From assembly GCA_023443315.1 (NCBI GenBank), contig JAEZVA010000044.1:1-64000 (forward strand): a DNA stretch of 64,000 nucleotides, in the 5' to 3' direction. The DNA comes from Bacillota bacterium. GTDB lineage: Bacteria; Bacillota; Clostridia; Oscillospirales; Ruminococcaceae. Both the position numbers and the translations under genes were made by a program. Position 1 is the stretch's first letter, and each line of letters starts with the position of its first letter. Below the pieces are notes generated by a model. That model had not been told where the DNA came from. It did not search any database and saw only the letters and a program-made list of their open reading frames with translations. This document shows positions 43,562 through 52,197 of the stretch, in pieces.

Positions 43562-44059
43562 TTAGTGATGGTTTTCGTCGGCTATGGCGTCCCTTTTTGT
43601 AACGTGAACAGTGCCAAAGGGGTGCTGCGGCGGCGCATAGATCGAATACAGCTTGATCGGAGTACATCCTGCGTTTATTAGGTTGTGCCAAGTGCCCGCG
43701 GGAACAAGGATTGCGCAGCTAGGATAAACCCGCCCGCAGACTGCAACGCTATCGCTGCTATCACCCATCATGACGATACCCTGCCCCTGCTCGATGCGCA
43801 GAAACTGGTCAACGTCATCGTGTGCCTCAAGGCCGATGTCTCCGCCTACAGGGATGCTCATCAAGGTTAGCTGCAGATGCTGTCCCGTCCATAACGCGGT
43901 GCGAAAACACCGGTTGCTTAACGTGGCATTTTGAATGTTTGTAACAAACGGTTGTGTTCCGCAGTCCATAAGTGAATTTTTATGTACATTGTTTTCTTTC
44001 TCCCACTCTGCATAAACGTTGCCGTACATGTTTTGAGTAAAGCGGTCGTGATTGTTCAT
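43562..44059 (-). CDS. Cupin-domain protein
   Basis: 165 residues, one cupin_2 barrel around residues 45-140. The first cupin motif is GLEAHDDVDQFLRIEQGQG; the second is PAGTWHNLINAG. Metal ligands H, D/Q and H appear present, though the usual HxH is HDD. ATG 44059 has AGGGGAC upstream; ten in-frame codons before it are excluded. Similar small cupins are annotated as mannose-6-phosphate isomerase-like or dioxygenase-like; no reaction can be inferred. Confidence 0.75.
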   Translation of the reverse strand: MNNHDRFTQNMYGNVYAEWEKENNVHKNSLMDCGTQPFVTNIQNATLSNRCFRTALWTGQHLQLTLMSIPVGGDIGLEAHDDVDQFLRIEQGQGIVMMGDSSDSVAVCGRVYPSCAILVPAGTWHNLINAGCTPIKLYSIYAPPQHPFGTVHVTKRDAIADENHH

Positions 44060-44109
44060 CGTATTGTCCCCTTCATATATACGTGGCATAGCTAATTAAC
44101 TTCAATAAT

Positions 44110-44151
44110 GTCCGAATAAAATCGAGCAAAAGCTTGCGTTTATGGCTTTTG
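44110..44151. repeat. Intergenic repeat, copy 1
   Basis: GTCCGAATAAA followed by AAAAGCTTG, TTTA and GGCTTTTG. About 80% identical to 49344-49384. Both lie in gaps, upstream of minus-strand genes. It may form a weak hairpin (CAAAAGC / GCTTTTG). Confidence 0.45.
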
Positions 44152-44259
44152 CGAAGATTTTTTCGTAGACATTATAAGTTAAATAGCTATACTATCTTGT
44201 TGCTATACCATACACTATGAAGCGGCTGCGGTTTATGTGAAAAACTGCGCCCAAAACAA

Positions 44260-44283
44260 AAAGGACGGTAAAAACCGTCCTTT
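44260..44283 (-). terminator. Terminator of mgsA
   Basis: 10-bp stem AAAGGACGGT / ACCGTCCTTT with a 4-nt loop, then TTGTTTTGG on the minus strand. Confidence 0.8.
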
Positions 44284-44304
44284 GTTATCGATTGTTTGAT
44301 GAAA

Positions 44305-44718
44305 CTAAAACCCTACCTTTTTGGGGTTGACGATGTTTCTCCAATCCAGGTCGCCGCGCTCCAGACCGTGAATAAGAACCTCGGCGGTTGCGATGTTGGT
44401 CGCAACGGGGATGTTGTGCACATCGCAGAGCCGTAGCATATCCGCTTCACGCGGCTCAAACTCCTTTGCGGTCAGCGGGTCGCGGAAAAACAAAAGCACG
44501 TCAATCTCGTTGCACGCAATGCGCGCGGAGATCTGTTGGTCGCCGCCCTGCGTACCGCTGAGATACTTTGCAATCTCTAGTCCCGTTGCCTCTGCAACAA
44601 GCCTGCCGGTAATGCCGGTTGCGCACAGGGTGTGGCGGCTTAAAATACCGCAATACGCGATGCAAAACTGCACCATCAGTTCCTTCTTTGCGTCGTGCGC
44701 AATCAGTGCTATGTTCAT
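44305..44718 (-). CDS. mgsA: Methylglyoxal synthase
   Basis: Converts dihydroxyacetone phosphate to methylglyoxal and phosphate, a bypass of lower glycolysis. Family features: NIALIAHDAKKE at the N-terminus, the phosphate-binding ATGITGRLVAE, the catalytic Asp in SGTQGGDQQI, DVLLFFRDPLT, and NIPVATNIATAE. At 137 residues it has the usual length. GGAGGAATT precedes ATG 44718. It is the last gene of the mre-mrd-min block, a common Clostridia order. Confidence 0.95.
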   Translation of the reverse strand: MNIALIAHDAKKELMVQFCIAYCGILSRHTLCATGITGRLVAEATGLEIAKYLSGTQGGDQQISARIACNEIDVLLFFRDPLTAKEFEPREADMLRLCDVHNIPVATNIATAEVLIHGLERGDLDWRNIVNPKKVGF

Positions 44719-44765
44719 TGGAACAATTCCTCCATTACAATAATCCTTTGGGGGGTAACAAATTT

Positions 44766-45506
44766 TCAGCCAATCAACAGGCGGACGTCTTCTCCGTCTA
44801 GCCTGCGAGATATGTTTTCAAAAGCGCGGGAATACGGTGTTTTGGGCGGAACAGGCTTTGCGCATTGCAGGTAGCCGTCTAGCCCTGAAAACAAAGGTAC
44901 AACGCCCAAAAGTGGAATACCCACCTGGTCGATAATGCTGTCGTAGTCGTTTACAGCAGGCGGGGGCAGCTCCTTTTCGGGAACCCTGTTAATAATGAGC
45001 TTCTGTGTCTCGATGCCCGCCTTAGCAGAAAGCCGCGCACAAAGCGAAGCGGAACGGATGCTCATGCGGTCTGGCACCGTCACCACGCATACACTGTCTG
45101 CAAGGGAGATGGCGGCAATAAACCCCCGTGATACGGACGGAGGCGTGTCCAGAATGACAACGTCAAAACGGGTGCGCAATGCCGAAAACACAAGGGAAAG
45201 ACGTTCGTAATCGAGCCTTGCAAAGGGCTCGGCAGGAGCGGGAAGCAAAAACAACCCCGTTTGAAACACGCAGGGCTTAAGCGCGGTGTCAAGATCAAAC
45301 GAATCTGAGGAGAGCATGTCGAAAAGGTCAAAAACAATGTCGCTTTCTGTGCCGAAGAATATCGATTGACATCGAAAGCCAAGATCCAAATCGACAACAA
45401 CAGCGCGTTTACCCCGCCGTGCGTAGGCTAGCGCCAGATTAAACGCAATTGCAGATTTCCCCACGCCGCCCTTAGAACCGACAACCGCGAGAATGTTAGC
45501 GGACAT
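44766..45506 (-). CDS. minD: MinD/ParA-like ATPase
   Basis: 246 residues, P-loop ATPase with the deviant Walker A KGGVGKS at residues 10-16, DLDLGF (A' motif), and VILDTPP (Walker B). The best match by position (between mrdA and mgsA) is MinD, the division-site ATPase. However minC and minE are not beside it, and the last residues do not clearly form the amphipathic membrane helix of MinD. ATG 45506 with GGGGGAT upstream excludes a hydrophobic extension encoded further upstream. Confidence 0.75.
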   Translation of the reverse strand: MSANILAVVGSKGGVGKSAIAFNLALAYARRGKRAVVVDLDLGFRCQSIFFGTESDIVFDLFDMLSSDSFDLDTALKPCVFQTGLFLLPAPAEPFARLDYERLSLVFSALRTRFDVVILDTPPSVSRGFIAAISLADSVCVVTVPDRMSIRSASLCARLSAKAGIETQKLIINRVPEKELPPPAVNDYDSIIDQVGIPLLGVVPLFSGLDGYLQCAKPVPPKTPYSRAFENISRRLDGEDVRLLIG

Positions 45507-45644
45507 GGCAGATCCCCCGATACGGATAATTAATATAGCTTTACATTTTAATATTAACACAAAAAAGGAAAAAATCAATGCAAATATATAAGTGATTATT
45601 CACAAAATAATGGGTTTCCATTCGGATAATGAGAAAAAACCCTG

Positions 45645-47663
45645 CTATGACAATAGAACAGATTCTTGAGATACCTTCGTGCCAGCACTTTTTTGTGCGT
45701 AGTACGCGTCAAAGATATCCCGCGCAACCGGCGCGCCGGTATAGCCCTGACCGCCCTTTTCTATGACCACCGCAACGGCAATCTCGCTGTTTTGTACGGG
45801 GGTAAACGCAATAAACACCGAGGTAAGGCTGTCAACCGTCTCGGGCGTACCTGTTTTGGCAGCGATGGTTTGGGGGTAATCCGCCAGATAGTACCGCGCC
45901 GAACCCGACACAACGCAGGCAACCATGCCGTCAATCACCGTTTCAAACGCGTTGTTATTCCCCTTAATGGTGGCGGCGACCACCGGCTGTGTTTCGCGGA
46001 TGGTTCGGTCGAGGTTGTAGGAGTAGATGCCCCGTACGATGTGCGACTGGAGCCGTACGCCTTTGCGCGCGACGGTTGCGACATACTGGGCAAGCTGCAG
46101 GGGCGTTGCAAGGGTATCGGACTGACCGATAGAGGCCTGCAGCACATCACCGTGGTACCACTTACGATTGTTCTGTTCGCGCAGTGCGGGGCTTGCCACC
46201 TGCCCAATCGCCTCGGAGATCTCGATGCCGGTGTTTTGCCCAAACCCAAACTGTGCGGCATAGTCGGCGATGTCATCAATGCCCAAAAGACGCCCCGTTT
46301 CGTAGAAGAATATGTTGCAGGATACGGCAAGGGCGGTCACGACATTGATGCTGCCGTGCGCACTCATGCAGCGCGGCTGATAATCGGTAAAGAAGGTATA
46401 GATCAGGTTGCAGGTGGTATGCGAATTTGCGGTAATAATCCCTTCGGAAAGTGCTGCGGTTGCGACCATGGGCTTAAATGTAGAGCCGGGTGCATACCGC
46501 CCCGTCAATGCGCGGTTAATCAGCGGCTTACGCGTGTCCTCCAGTAGGGAGTTGTAGTTTTTTTGGTAGTCGTTGATGTTATAGGACGGATAGGTAACAA
46601 GCGAAAGGATGTCGCCTGTCTTAACGTCCACAACAACCACCGCGCCCGCTTCCGCCTCTTTGCCTTTGCCTTCTGTGCCGTGTTCATTTAGGTAGGCAAT
46701 CTGATTGGCAAGTGCCTCTTGGGCAACCTTCTGCAGACGGGCATCCATCGTCAGCTTTACCGTGTTACCGGGCTGCGGGGCTTCGAGCGTCGTAACGCTC
46801 ATAACGGTGCCCGAGCTGTCATATTCTATTAGGCTTGAGCCGGCGGAGCCGCGCAGGTCGTCCTCAAACGCCTTCTCGATGCCTTCCTTGCCCACGACGT
46901 CATTGAGACTGTAGCCTTTTTCCTTTAGTGCTGCGTACTCTTCGGCGTAGATGGGACCGATTCGCCCGATGATATGGGGTGCGATGTCCTCGCTCACATA
47001 CTCGCGCACCGTGCTCTCCTGCACATCCACACCAACAAGGGTTAAGCTGTTTTCCTTAATCTTGGTGACGATGTCCATGTTAACGTCCACTGCAAAGGTG
47101 TATGGTGTAACGGCGGAGAACTCCTTGCGCTGCATCTCGTACCGCACCGCGGCTACAATTAGCTGCTGTGCGGGAGTATATTCCTCCGAGATTGAATAAC
47201 GGGCGAGAAGCTCGGTCATCACATGCTCGGCGGTTGCGTAGGTCTGCAGCCCAAGATTGGTTTTAACCGCTTCAATCTCGCGCGCGGACGCGTCGGTAAA
47301 TGAGTAGCTACTGCCCGATATTTGCAGCGGTAGGTTACTAATCCACTGGCTTTCTTCCTCCGAAAAGACCTCGGTTAGTGCCAAAATAATCTCGTTTTGC
47401 AGTTTTTTTGGCATGGTCGCGCCATCAAACACTACGTTATAACAACTGCGGTTCACCACAAGAGGGCGCCCGTTTCGGTCCACAATCTCGCCGCGTGCTG
47501 CGGGTATGGTGACGGTGCGTTGGGTGCGTTTTTGTGTCTGGGCAAAATAGCGGTCGCCTTCAACAAGCTGTAGCTGCATTAACCGTAGCCCGTATGCCAC
47601 AAAGACGGTCAAAGCAATCAAAAACAGCGCAAGCGTCCGGATGAACATAGACCGTTGTTTCAT
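45645..47663 (-). CDS. mrdA: Penicillin-binding protein 2, elongation transpeptidase
   Basis: Class B PBP that cross-links peptidoglycan with the rod complex. It has one N-terminal membrane helix (residues 8-28) and a dimerisation domain. The transpeptidase has SxxK in PGSTFKPM near residue 400, SxN in AVSCN, and KTGTPE near 610. A shared motif RGEIVDRNGRPL is near residue 55. GGGAGG precedes ATG 47663. Downstream of mreD in the same direction. Length of 672 is typical. Confidence 0.93.
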   Translation of the reverse strand: MKQRSMFIRTLALFLIALTVFVAYGLRLMQLQLVEGDRYFAQTQKRTQRTVTIPAARGEIVDRNGRPLVVNRSCYNVVFDGATMPKKLQNEIILALTEVFSEEESQWISNLPLQISGSSYSFTDASAREIEAVKTNLGLQTYATAEHVMTELLARYSISEEYTPAQQLIVAAVRYEMQRKEFSAVTPYTFAVDVNMDIVTKIKENSLTLVGVDVQESTVREYVSEDIAPHIIGRIGPIYAEEYAALKEKGYSLNDVVGKEGIEKAFEDDLRGSAGSSLIEYDSSGTVMSVTTLEAPQPGNTVKLTMDARLQKVAQEALANQIAYLNEHGTEGKGKEAEAGAVVVVDVKTGDILSLVTYPSYNINDYQKNYNSLLEDTRKPLINRALTGRYAPGSTFKPMVATAALSEGIITANSHTTCNLIYTFFTDYQPRCMSAHGSINVVTALAVSCNIFFYETGRLLGIDDIADYAAQFGFGQNTGIEISEAIGQVASPALREQNNRKWYHGDVLQASIGQSDTLATPLQLAQYVATVARKGVRLQSHIVRGIYSYNLDRTIRETQPVVAATIKGNNNAFETVIDGMVACVVSGSARYYLADYPQTIAAKTGTPETVDSLTSVFIAFTPVQNSEIAVAVVIEKGGQGYTGAPVARDIFDAYYAQKSAGTKVSQESVLLS

Positions 47664-47813
47664 ATCAGACGCAGCCTCCCTTAAAAAAATCAGTATAGCG
47701 TAAAACGGCGTGCCGATAGAGATATCGGCCGCCCTCTAAGTATAGTTTGTTTTAATGCCATGGTGGTAAATAGCACGTTTCGGTTTTGTTACGCCACCGT
47801 GAACAAGGCGCCA

Positions 47814-48347
47814 TTATTTTGGCGGGCGCAGCTTGTTGTGAATTAGGCGTGTGATGTAATAGTACGGCACTACGCTAATGGCAGTAAGCCCTATGGTGGG
47901 CAATATGCGTGTAGCAAAAAACTGCCTAAGCTCGCTGTAGTCCCATAACACATAAAAGAAGAAAAAGTCCAAAAGACCGATTATCAGCGAAAAACCACCT
48001 GCCAGCAGCAATGAGGTAAACAGGGTAGGGCTCATGGCGTAAGAGCAGATTAGTCCGGTTGTGACGCCTACAATAAGTAGCAGTATTGCATAGTAGCCAA
48101 ACACCGCGTCGGCAGAACAGCCCCAAAGAATACCCGCGACCGCAGCGAATACCCCGCCCGAAAATTCGTGCTCAAACATCGCAACGCACACGGCAACAGG
48201 TATAATCAAAACCGGTCGCATCCCCCACACCGCAAACAGGTACGGGTTTTGACCAAGCGTATAGGATAGCAATAGAACAGCGGTATATAATGTCCACTTA
48301 AAGACTAGACGAAGATTTTTTTTAAATAGTGAGCTTTCCGACGACAT
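47814..48347 (-). CDS. mreD: Rod-shape protein MreD
   Basis: 177-residue membrane protein with five to six helices, part of the MreBCD elongasome. The start is ATG 48347, set by CGGAG 7 bases upstream; the in-frame TTG at 48365 lies before that site. Sequence is poorly conserved in this family. The assignment relies on topology, length and position between mreC and mrdA. Confidence 0.85.
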   Translation of the reverse strand: MSSESSLFKKNLRLVFKWTLYTAVLLLSYTLGQNPYLFAVWGMRPVLIIPVAVCVAMFEHEFSGGVFAAVAGILWGCSADAVFGYYAILLLIVGVTTGLICSYAMSPTLFTSLLLAGGFSLIIGLLDFFFFYVLWDYSELRQFFATRILPTIGLTAISVVPYYYITRLIHNKLRPPK

Positions 48348-48407
48348 AGTGGTACTCCGTTTCAATCCAGTGATGGGTTTCTGCCACGCTGCACATGCGC
48401 AAGGATG

Positions 48408-49280
48408 CTACTCCTGCGGGGCGAGTTCGTCTGTGTCTTCGCGGGTTTGGCCGCGGAACGAGGTGATGACAAATATCTCGCGCACCCTAGAAATATCGGC
48501 AGAGGGTACAACCTCGGCATACAGCGAAATGCCGCTCTGCTCCGCTTTTACATCCGCAATGGTACCGATGATAAGCCCTTTGGGGAAGGTTCCCCCGATG
48601 CCCGAGGTTGTGATGATATCACCCGCCGAAGCGGAGCTGTCGCGCGATAGGTAGGTAAGCTTGCATCTGCCCAGCATCGCCAGCGCTAGGTCGCCTGTAA
48701 TGATGCCGGTATCCCTTGTGCGAGCGTCAAATGCACCCACATCGATGCCGGGGTTTAGTAAGGTGACGACCTTGCTGTCGGTGTACGACACCTCGGATAT
48801 CCTGCCCACCAGCCCGTCGGGGGTGATAACGGGGTCGGAGACCTTGATGCCGTCAAGAGAACCTTTGTCTATGGTAAACGAGTAAAAGAAATCCGTGGGG
48901 TCGCGTCCGATGACCATGGCGGCCTCGAACACAAAGTCGGGGTTTTGTTCCTTCAGCTCAAGGAACTGGCGGTACTGCTCGTTTTCCGCCTTATACGTCT
49001 CGAAGTTTACCATCTGCTCGCGCAGCTTGCGAATCTCGTCGCGCAGCTGCTCGTTTTCTTCCGAGATTTCGTCCGCCATCAGGATGCGCTCAAAAAAGCC
49101 CGTGGCAGACTCGGAGATGGAGACGGAGAACCTCTGTACAGGACCCAGCAGCGCGCCAACAGAGCCGGACAAAAAGTTCGCCATGCCGCTGTTTACGGCA
49201 GTGTAGACCATAAACCCAAACAGCAGCGCGGCTATGCCCAGCAGAATCTTAAATTTTTTGCTTGCAAAAAATTCCTTCAA
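48408..49280 (-). CDS. mreC: Rod-shape protein MreC
   Basis: Single N-terminal membrane helix (about residues 9-28), a coiled coil (EISEENEQLRDEIRKLREQM) and the MreC beta-barrel domain with AMVIGRDPTDFFYSFTIDKG and ARTRDTGIITGD. I choose TTG 49280 because CCGGAGGGT lies 8 bases upstream. The in-frame ATG 49319 has only a weak GCAGGT site and would place that GGAGG inside the gene. Scaffold linking MreB, MreD and PBP2. Confidence 0.88.
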   Translation of the reverse strand: MKEFFASKKFKILLGIAALLFGFMVYTAVNSGMANFLSGSVGALLGPVQRFSVSISESATGFFERILMADEISEENEQLRDEIRKLREQMVNFETYKAENEQYRQFLELKEQNPDFVFEAAMVIGRDPTDFFYSFTIDKGSLDGIKVSDPVITPDGLVGRISEVSYTDSKVVTLLNPGIDVGAFDARTRDTGIITGDLALAMLGRCKLTYLSRDSSASAGDIITTSGIGGTFPKGLIIGTIADVKAEQSGISLYAEVVPSADISRVREIFVITSFRGQTREDTDELAPQE

Positions 49281-49581
49281 GGAAGTACCCTCCGGCAGAT
49301 ATGCGGTAACAGGCGGCATACCTGCTATAGCTCACTGACTTTAGTCCGAATAAATTAAGTAAAAGCTTGATTTTACGGTTTTTGTAAACTTAGTATACGA
49401 AGTGTATTTGGTACAACGACCATAAAACAGATGCCGGCAAGCCAAAACGGACCGCAGCAGCAAACACAGCAGCGGACCGTAGGATAGATAATGTCAGCGT
49501 TATAACCTGTTTAACTGGGTCGAATATCGGTATACAAGGTAAGTACCGTAAAGCGATGGAAGATGCCAGATAGCAAAGCGG
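49281..49581. other. mreC-mreB intergenic gap
   Basis: About 300 bp, unusual because mreB and mreC are generally contiguous. It holds the second copy of the intergenic repeat (49344-49384), a possible minus-strand -10 TATACT at 49393-49398 without a good -35, and a GC-rich stretch 49448-49485 with CGGACCG direct repeats. No gene recognised. Confidence 0.4.
49344..49384. repeat. Intergenic repeat, copy 2
   Basis: GTCCGAATAAA .. AAAAGCTTG .. TTTTACGGTTTTTG, matching 44110-44151 over about 41 bp. See that entry. Confidence 0.45.
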
Positions 49582-50607
49582 TTATCTGAACGCGCCAACG
49601 CGTTCGTCGTCACTGAGTATCTGGTTAAATCGGGGCGAGCTGTCAAGCACCATGCCGGTACCCAGCGCAACGCAATCCAAGGGGTTGTCCGCAATGTATA
49701 CGGGGATGCCCGTCTCCCTGTGAACCAGCTCATCCAGCCCGCGCAACAGCGCGCCGCCGCCTGTTAGCGTAATGCCGTGGTCGATAATATCCGCCGAAAG
49801 CTCGGGCGGGGTCTTTTCGAGCGTCGTCTTAATAACCTCAATAATGGTCTCAAGCGGCTCGCGCAGTGCCTCACGAATCTCCTCTGAGGATACAATCACA
49901 TTCTTGGGCAGACCGTCCACTAGGTTGCGCCCCTTAATCTCGACGCTTTCCTCCCCCTCATAGGGGAATGCGGAACCGATTTCAATCTTTAAATCCTCGG
50001 CGGTTCGCTCGCCAATAAGGACATTGTAACGTTTTTTTATGTAGGAGACGATGCACGCATCAAACATGTCGCCGCCGATGCGCGCGCTTTTTGCGGCGAC
50101 AATGCCACCCAGCGAGATAACCGCAACCTCGGTGGTGCCGCCGCCAATATCCACCACCATGTTACCGGTGGCCTCGGCAATGGGTAACCCTGCGCCGATT
50201 GCAGCCGCCATCGGCTCTTCGATGATGTAGACATGCCGTGCGCCCGCCTTAAGCGTCGCTTCCTTTACGGCGCGGCGTTCTACGGGGGTAACCCCCGACG
50301 GGATACAGATGACAACGCGCGGTTTGGCAAACAGCTTGCCCGCAAATACCTTTTTAATAAAGATCTGTAGCATGCTCGCCGTGATGTCAAAGTCGGCGAT
50401 AACGCCGTCCTTGAGCGGACGAATGGCAACGATGGAACCGGGTGTGCGTCCGATAACCTCCTTGGCCTCGGCGCCCACGTATTTAACGGTATCAGAGCGG
50501 GTATCCACCGCAACCACAGAAGGCTCACGCATAATAATGCCCTTGCCCTTCATAAATACCAGCGTATTTGCCGTGCCTAAATCAATTCCGATATCTTTTG
50601 AAAACAT
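49582..50607 (-). CDS. mreB: Rod-shape actin homologue MreB
   Basis: 341 residues, Hsp70/actin fold. Phosphate 1 loop GIDLGTANTLV, EEPMAAAIGAGLP, phosphate 2 loop VVDIGGGTTEVAVIS, and adenosine motif ITLTGGGALLRGLD are all intact. AAAGGGG precedes ATG 50607. It directs cell-wall synthesis along the lateral wall with MreC, MreD and PBP2 encoded downstream. Confidence 0.96.
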   Translation of the reverse strand: MFSKDIGIDLGTANTLVFMKGKGIIMREPSVVAVDTRSDTVKYVGAEAKEVIGRTPGSIVAIRPLKDGVIADFDITASMLQIFIKKVFAGKLFAKPRVVICIPSGVTPVERRAVKEATLKAGARHVYIIEEPMAAAIGAGLPIAEATGNMVVDIGGGTTEVAVISLGGIVAAKSARIGGDMFDACIVSYIKKRYNVLIGERTAEDLKIEIGSAFPYEGEESVEIKGRNLVDGLPKNVIVSSEEIREALREPLETIIEVIKTTLEKTPPELSADIIDHGITLTGGGALLRGLDELVHRETGIPVYIADNPLDCVALGTGMVLDSSPRFNQILSDDERVGAFR

Positions 50608-50745
50608 GTTTTTCCCCTTTCGACCCCAAATCGGTCAACCCTCATCAATGTATATTCTCATTATCGCCAAAAAGCGAAGTTGTCAAACTTAAAAGAAGGA
50701 GCAAGCAGAACCGTTGCAGATACTATTATAACGCCTTGGGTCTTT

Positions 50746-51312
50746 TTACTCAATAGATATTTTAAACAATTCCAGTTTTTTGGAAACCTCCGCCACCGGC
50801 AGCCCCATCACAGTAAAGAAATCGCCCTCGATGCGTCGGCACAACAGGCAGCCGTATCCCTGAATTCCATAGGCACCCGCCTTGTCAAACGGCTCGCCGG
50901 TGTCCACGTAGCGTGCGATGTCCTCGTCGCTTAGGTGGTAAAAGAACACCTCGGTGCGGCTGTAAAACTGCTCGATGCCCCCTCTTGCCGCAAAGCACAC
51001 ACCGGTGTATACAAAGTGGCTGCGCCCCGAGAGCATGCGAAGCATATTACAGGCATCCTCGCGGTCGCGCGGCTTACCAAGGATGTGATCATCCACCGCC
51101 ACCACTGTGTCGCTGCCTATTACAACCGCGTCGGGATGGTTTGCTAGTACCGAGCACGCCTTAATGCGCGCTAGCTCCATTACAAGCTCGTGGTGCGCAA
51201 GCGGTTCGTCTACAATCTCCTCCTCGCAGGAGGGGATGACGGTAAAGTCTGTTGTAACATAACGCAAAAGCTCTGCCCTTCTGGGCGAGGCGGAGGCAAG
51301 TATCAGCTTCAT
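50746..51312 (-). CDS. maf: Maf-type nucleoside triphosphate pyrophosphatase
   Basis: 188 residues. The family start ILASASPRRAELL, the catalytic GSDTVVAVDDHILGKP and the C-terminal GIQGYGCLLCRRIEGDFFTVMGLP are all clear. It hydrolyses non-canonical or modified nucleotides (dTTP/UTP in B. subtilis Maf) and is linked to septum formation. It lies upstream of mreB on the same strand, as in many Firmicutes. Confidence 0.93.
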   Translation of the reverse strand: MKLILASASPRRAELLRYVTTDFTVIPSCEEEIVDEPLAHHELVMELARIKACSVLANHPDAVVIGSDTVVAVDDHILGKPRDREDACNMLRMLSGRSHFVYTGVCFAARGGIEQFYSRTEVFFYHLSDEDIARYVDTGEPFDKAGAYGIQGYGCLLCRRIEGDFFTVMGLPVAEVSKKLELFKISIE

Positions 51313-51374
51313 AGAGCAATGTTCCTTTTTACTATATCATAATATACAACGAGCAAGACCCGCCCTGCACGTCA

Positions 51375-51644
51375 TTACAGCCGCTTGAGTAAGGGCTTGT
51401 ACAAAAACAGCGCAACCACAAGCAGGATAATCTGCGCAATGTTGATGGTTAGGGTAAGCCCCAGCGCCACGCTTACAACCGAGAGGTCAAGAACAAACGG
51501 CTGCGAAACGGGGATACCCACCGAGACGGTGTACGCAAGCCACGAAAGTGCAGAGATGCCCTCAAATACCCTGCCCGCAAACTCCCCGAGCAATACCGCG
51601 CACAAGAACAGCAGTAAGGCGATAAAGATACGCTTTGCCTTCAT
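51375..51644 (-). CDS. DUF4321-like small membrane protein
   Basis: 89 residues with two hydrophobic segments (3-20 and about 58-82), consistent with DUF4321, a family typically located next to maf in Clostridia. ATG 51644 follows GGAGGTACCC directly; longer frames upstream overlap dut and are rejected. Function unknown. Confidence 0.8.
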   Translation of the reverse strand: MKAKRIFIALLLFLCAVLLGEFAGRVFEGISALSWLAYTVSVGIPVSQPFVLDLSVVSVALGLTLTINIAQIILLVVALFLYKPLLKRL

Positions 51645-51711
51645 GGGTACCTCCGTCTGTCCCCCAAAGGGACGTCTCATATTAGTTAGAACCTGCGCTT
51701 GCGAAGGGCGG

Positions 51712-52149
51712 TTATCTTCCAGTAGAGCCAAAGCCCCCCGCGCCGCGCGCGGTGTCGTCAAGCGTGTCGCACTCTACAATCTCGGGCAGAACCACGGGCG
51801 CAATAATCATCTGCGCAATGCGCTCGCCGGTTTGAATGGTGTAAGGCTCGCTGCTGTGGTTCGTAAGCCCCACAATCACCTCGCCCCGGTAGTCGCTGTC
51901 AATCACCCCGACGCAGTTGCTGGGCGCAATGCCGAACTTAATGGCAAGCCCGCTGCGCGCATACACAAACGCGGCGTAGTCGGGGCAGGGCAGCGCAACA
52001 GCGATGCCGGTGGGGATGCGTACCAGCCCGCCCGGTCGAACGGTAACAGGCTCATCGAGCAGGGCGTACAGGTCGTGTCCGGCGCTGCCCTCTGTCGCGC
52101 GCTTTGGCAGTACCGCGCCGTCACGCAGCCGTTTTACACACAGTTTCAA
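51712..52149 (-). CDS. dut: dUTP diphosphatase
   Basis: Hydrolyses dUTP to dUMP, keeping uracil out of DNA. All five trimeric dUTPase motifs are present: SAGHDLYA, ARSGLA, GVIDSDYRGE with the catalytic Asp, ERIAQM, and RGAGGFGSTG at the C-terminus. I choose TTG 52149 because AAGGGAG lies 10 bases upstream. The GTG at 52158 almost touches that site. 145 residues, normal length. Confidence 0.94.
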   Translation of the reverse strand: MKLCVKRLRDGAVLPKRATEGSAGHDLYALLDEPVTVRPGGLVRIPTGIAVALPCPDYAAFVYARSGLAIKFGIAPSNCVGVIDSDYRGEVIVGLTNHSSEPYTIQTGERIAQMIIAPVVLPEIVECDTLDDTARGAGGFGSTGR

Positions 52150-52197
52150 TACACTCACTCTCCCTTGGTCGGTTCATATGGGTAGACGTGGGGATGG

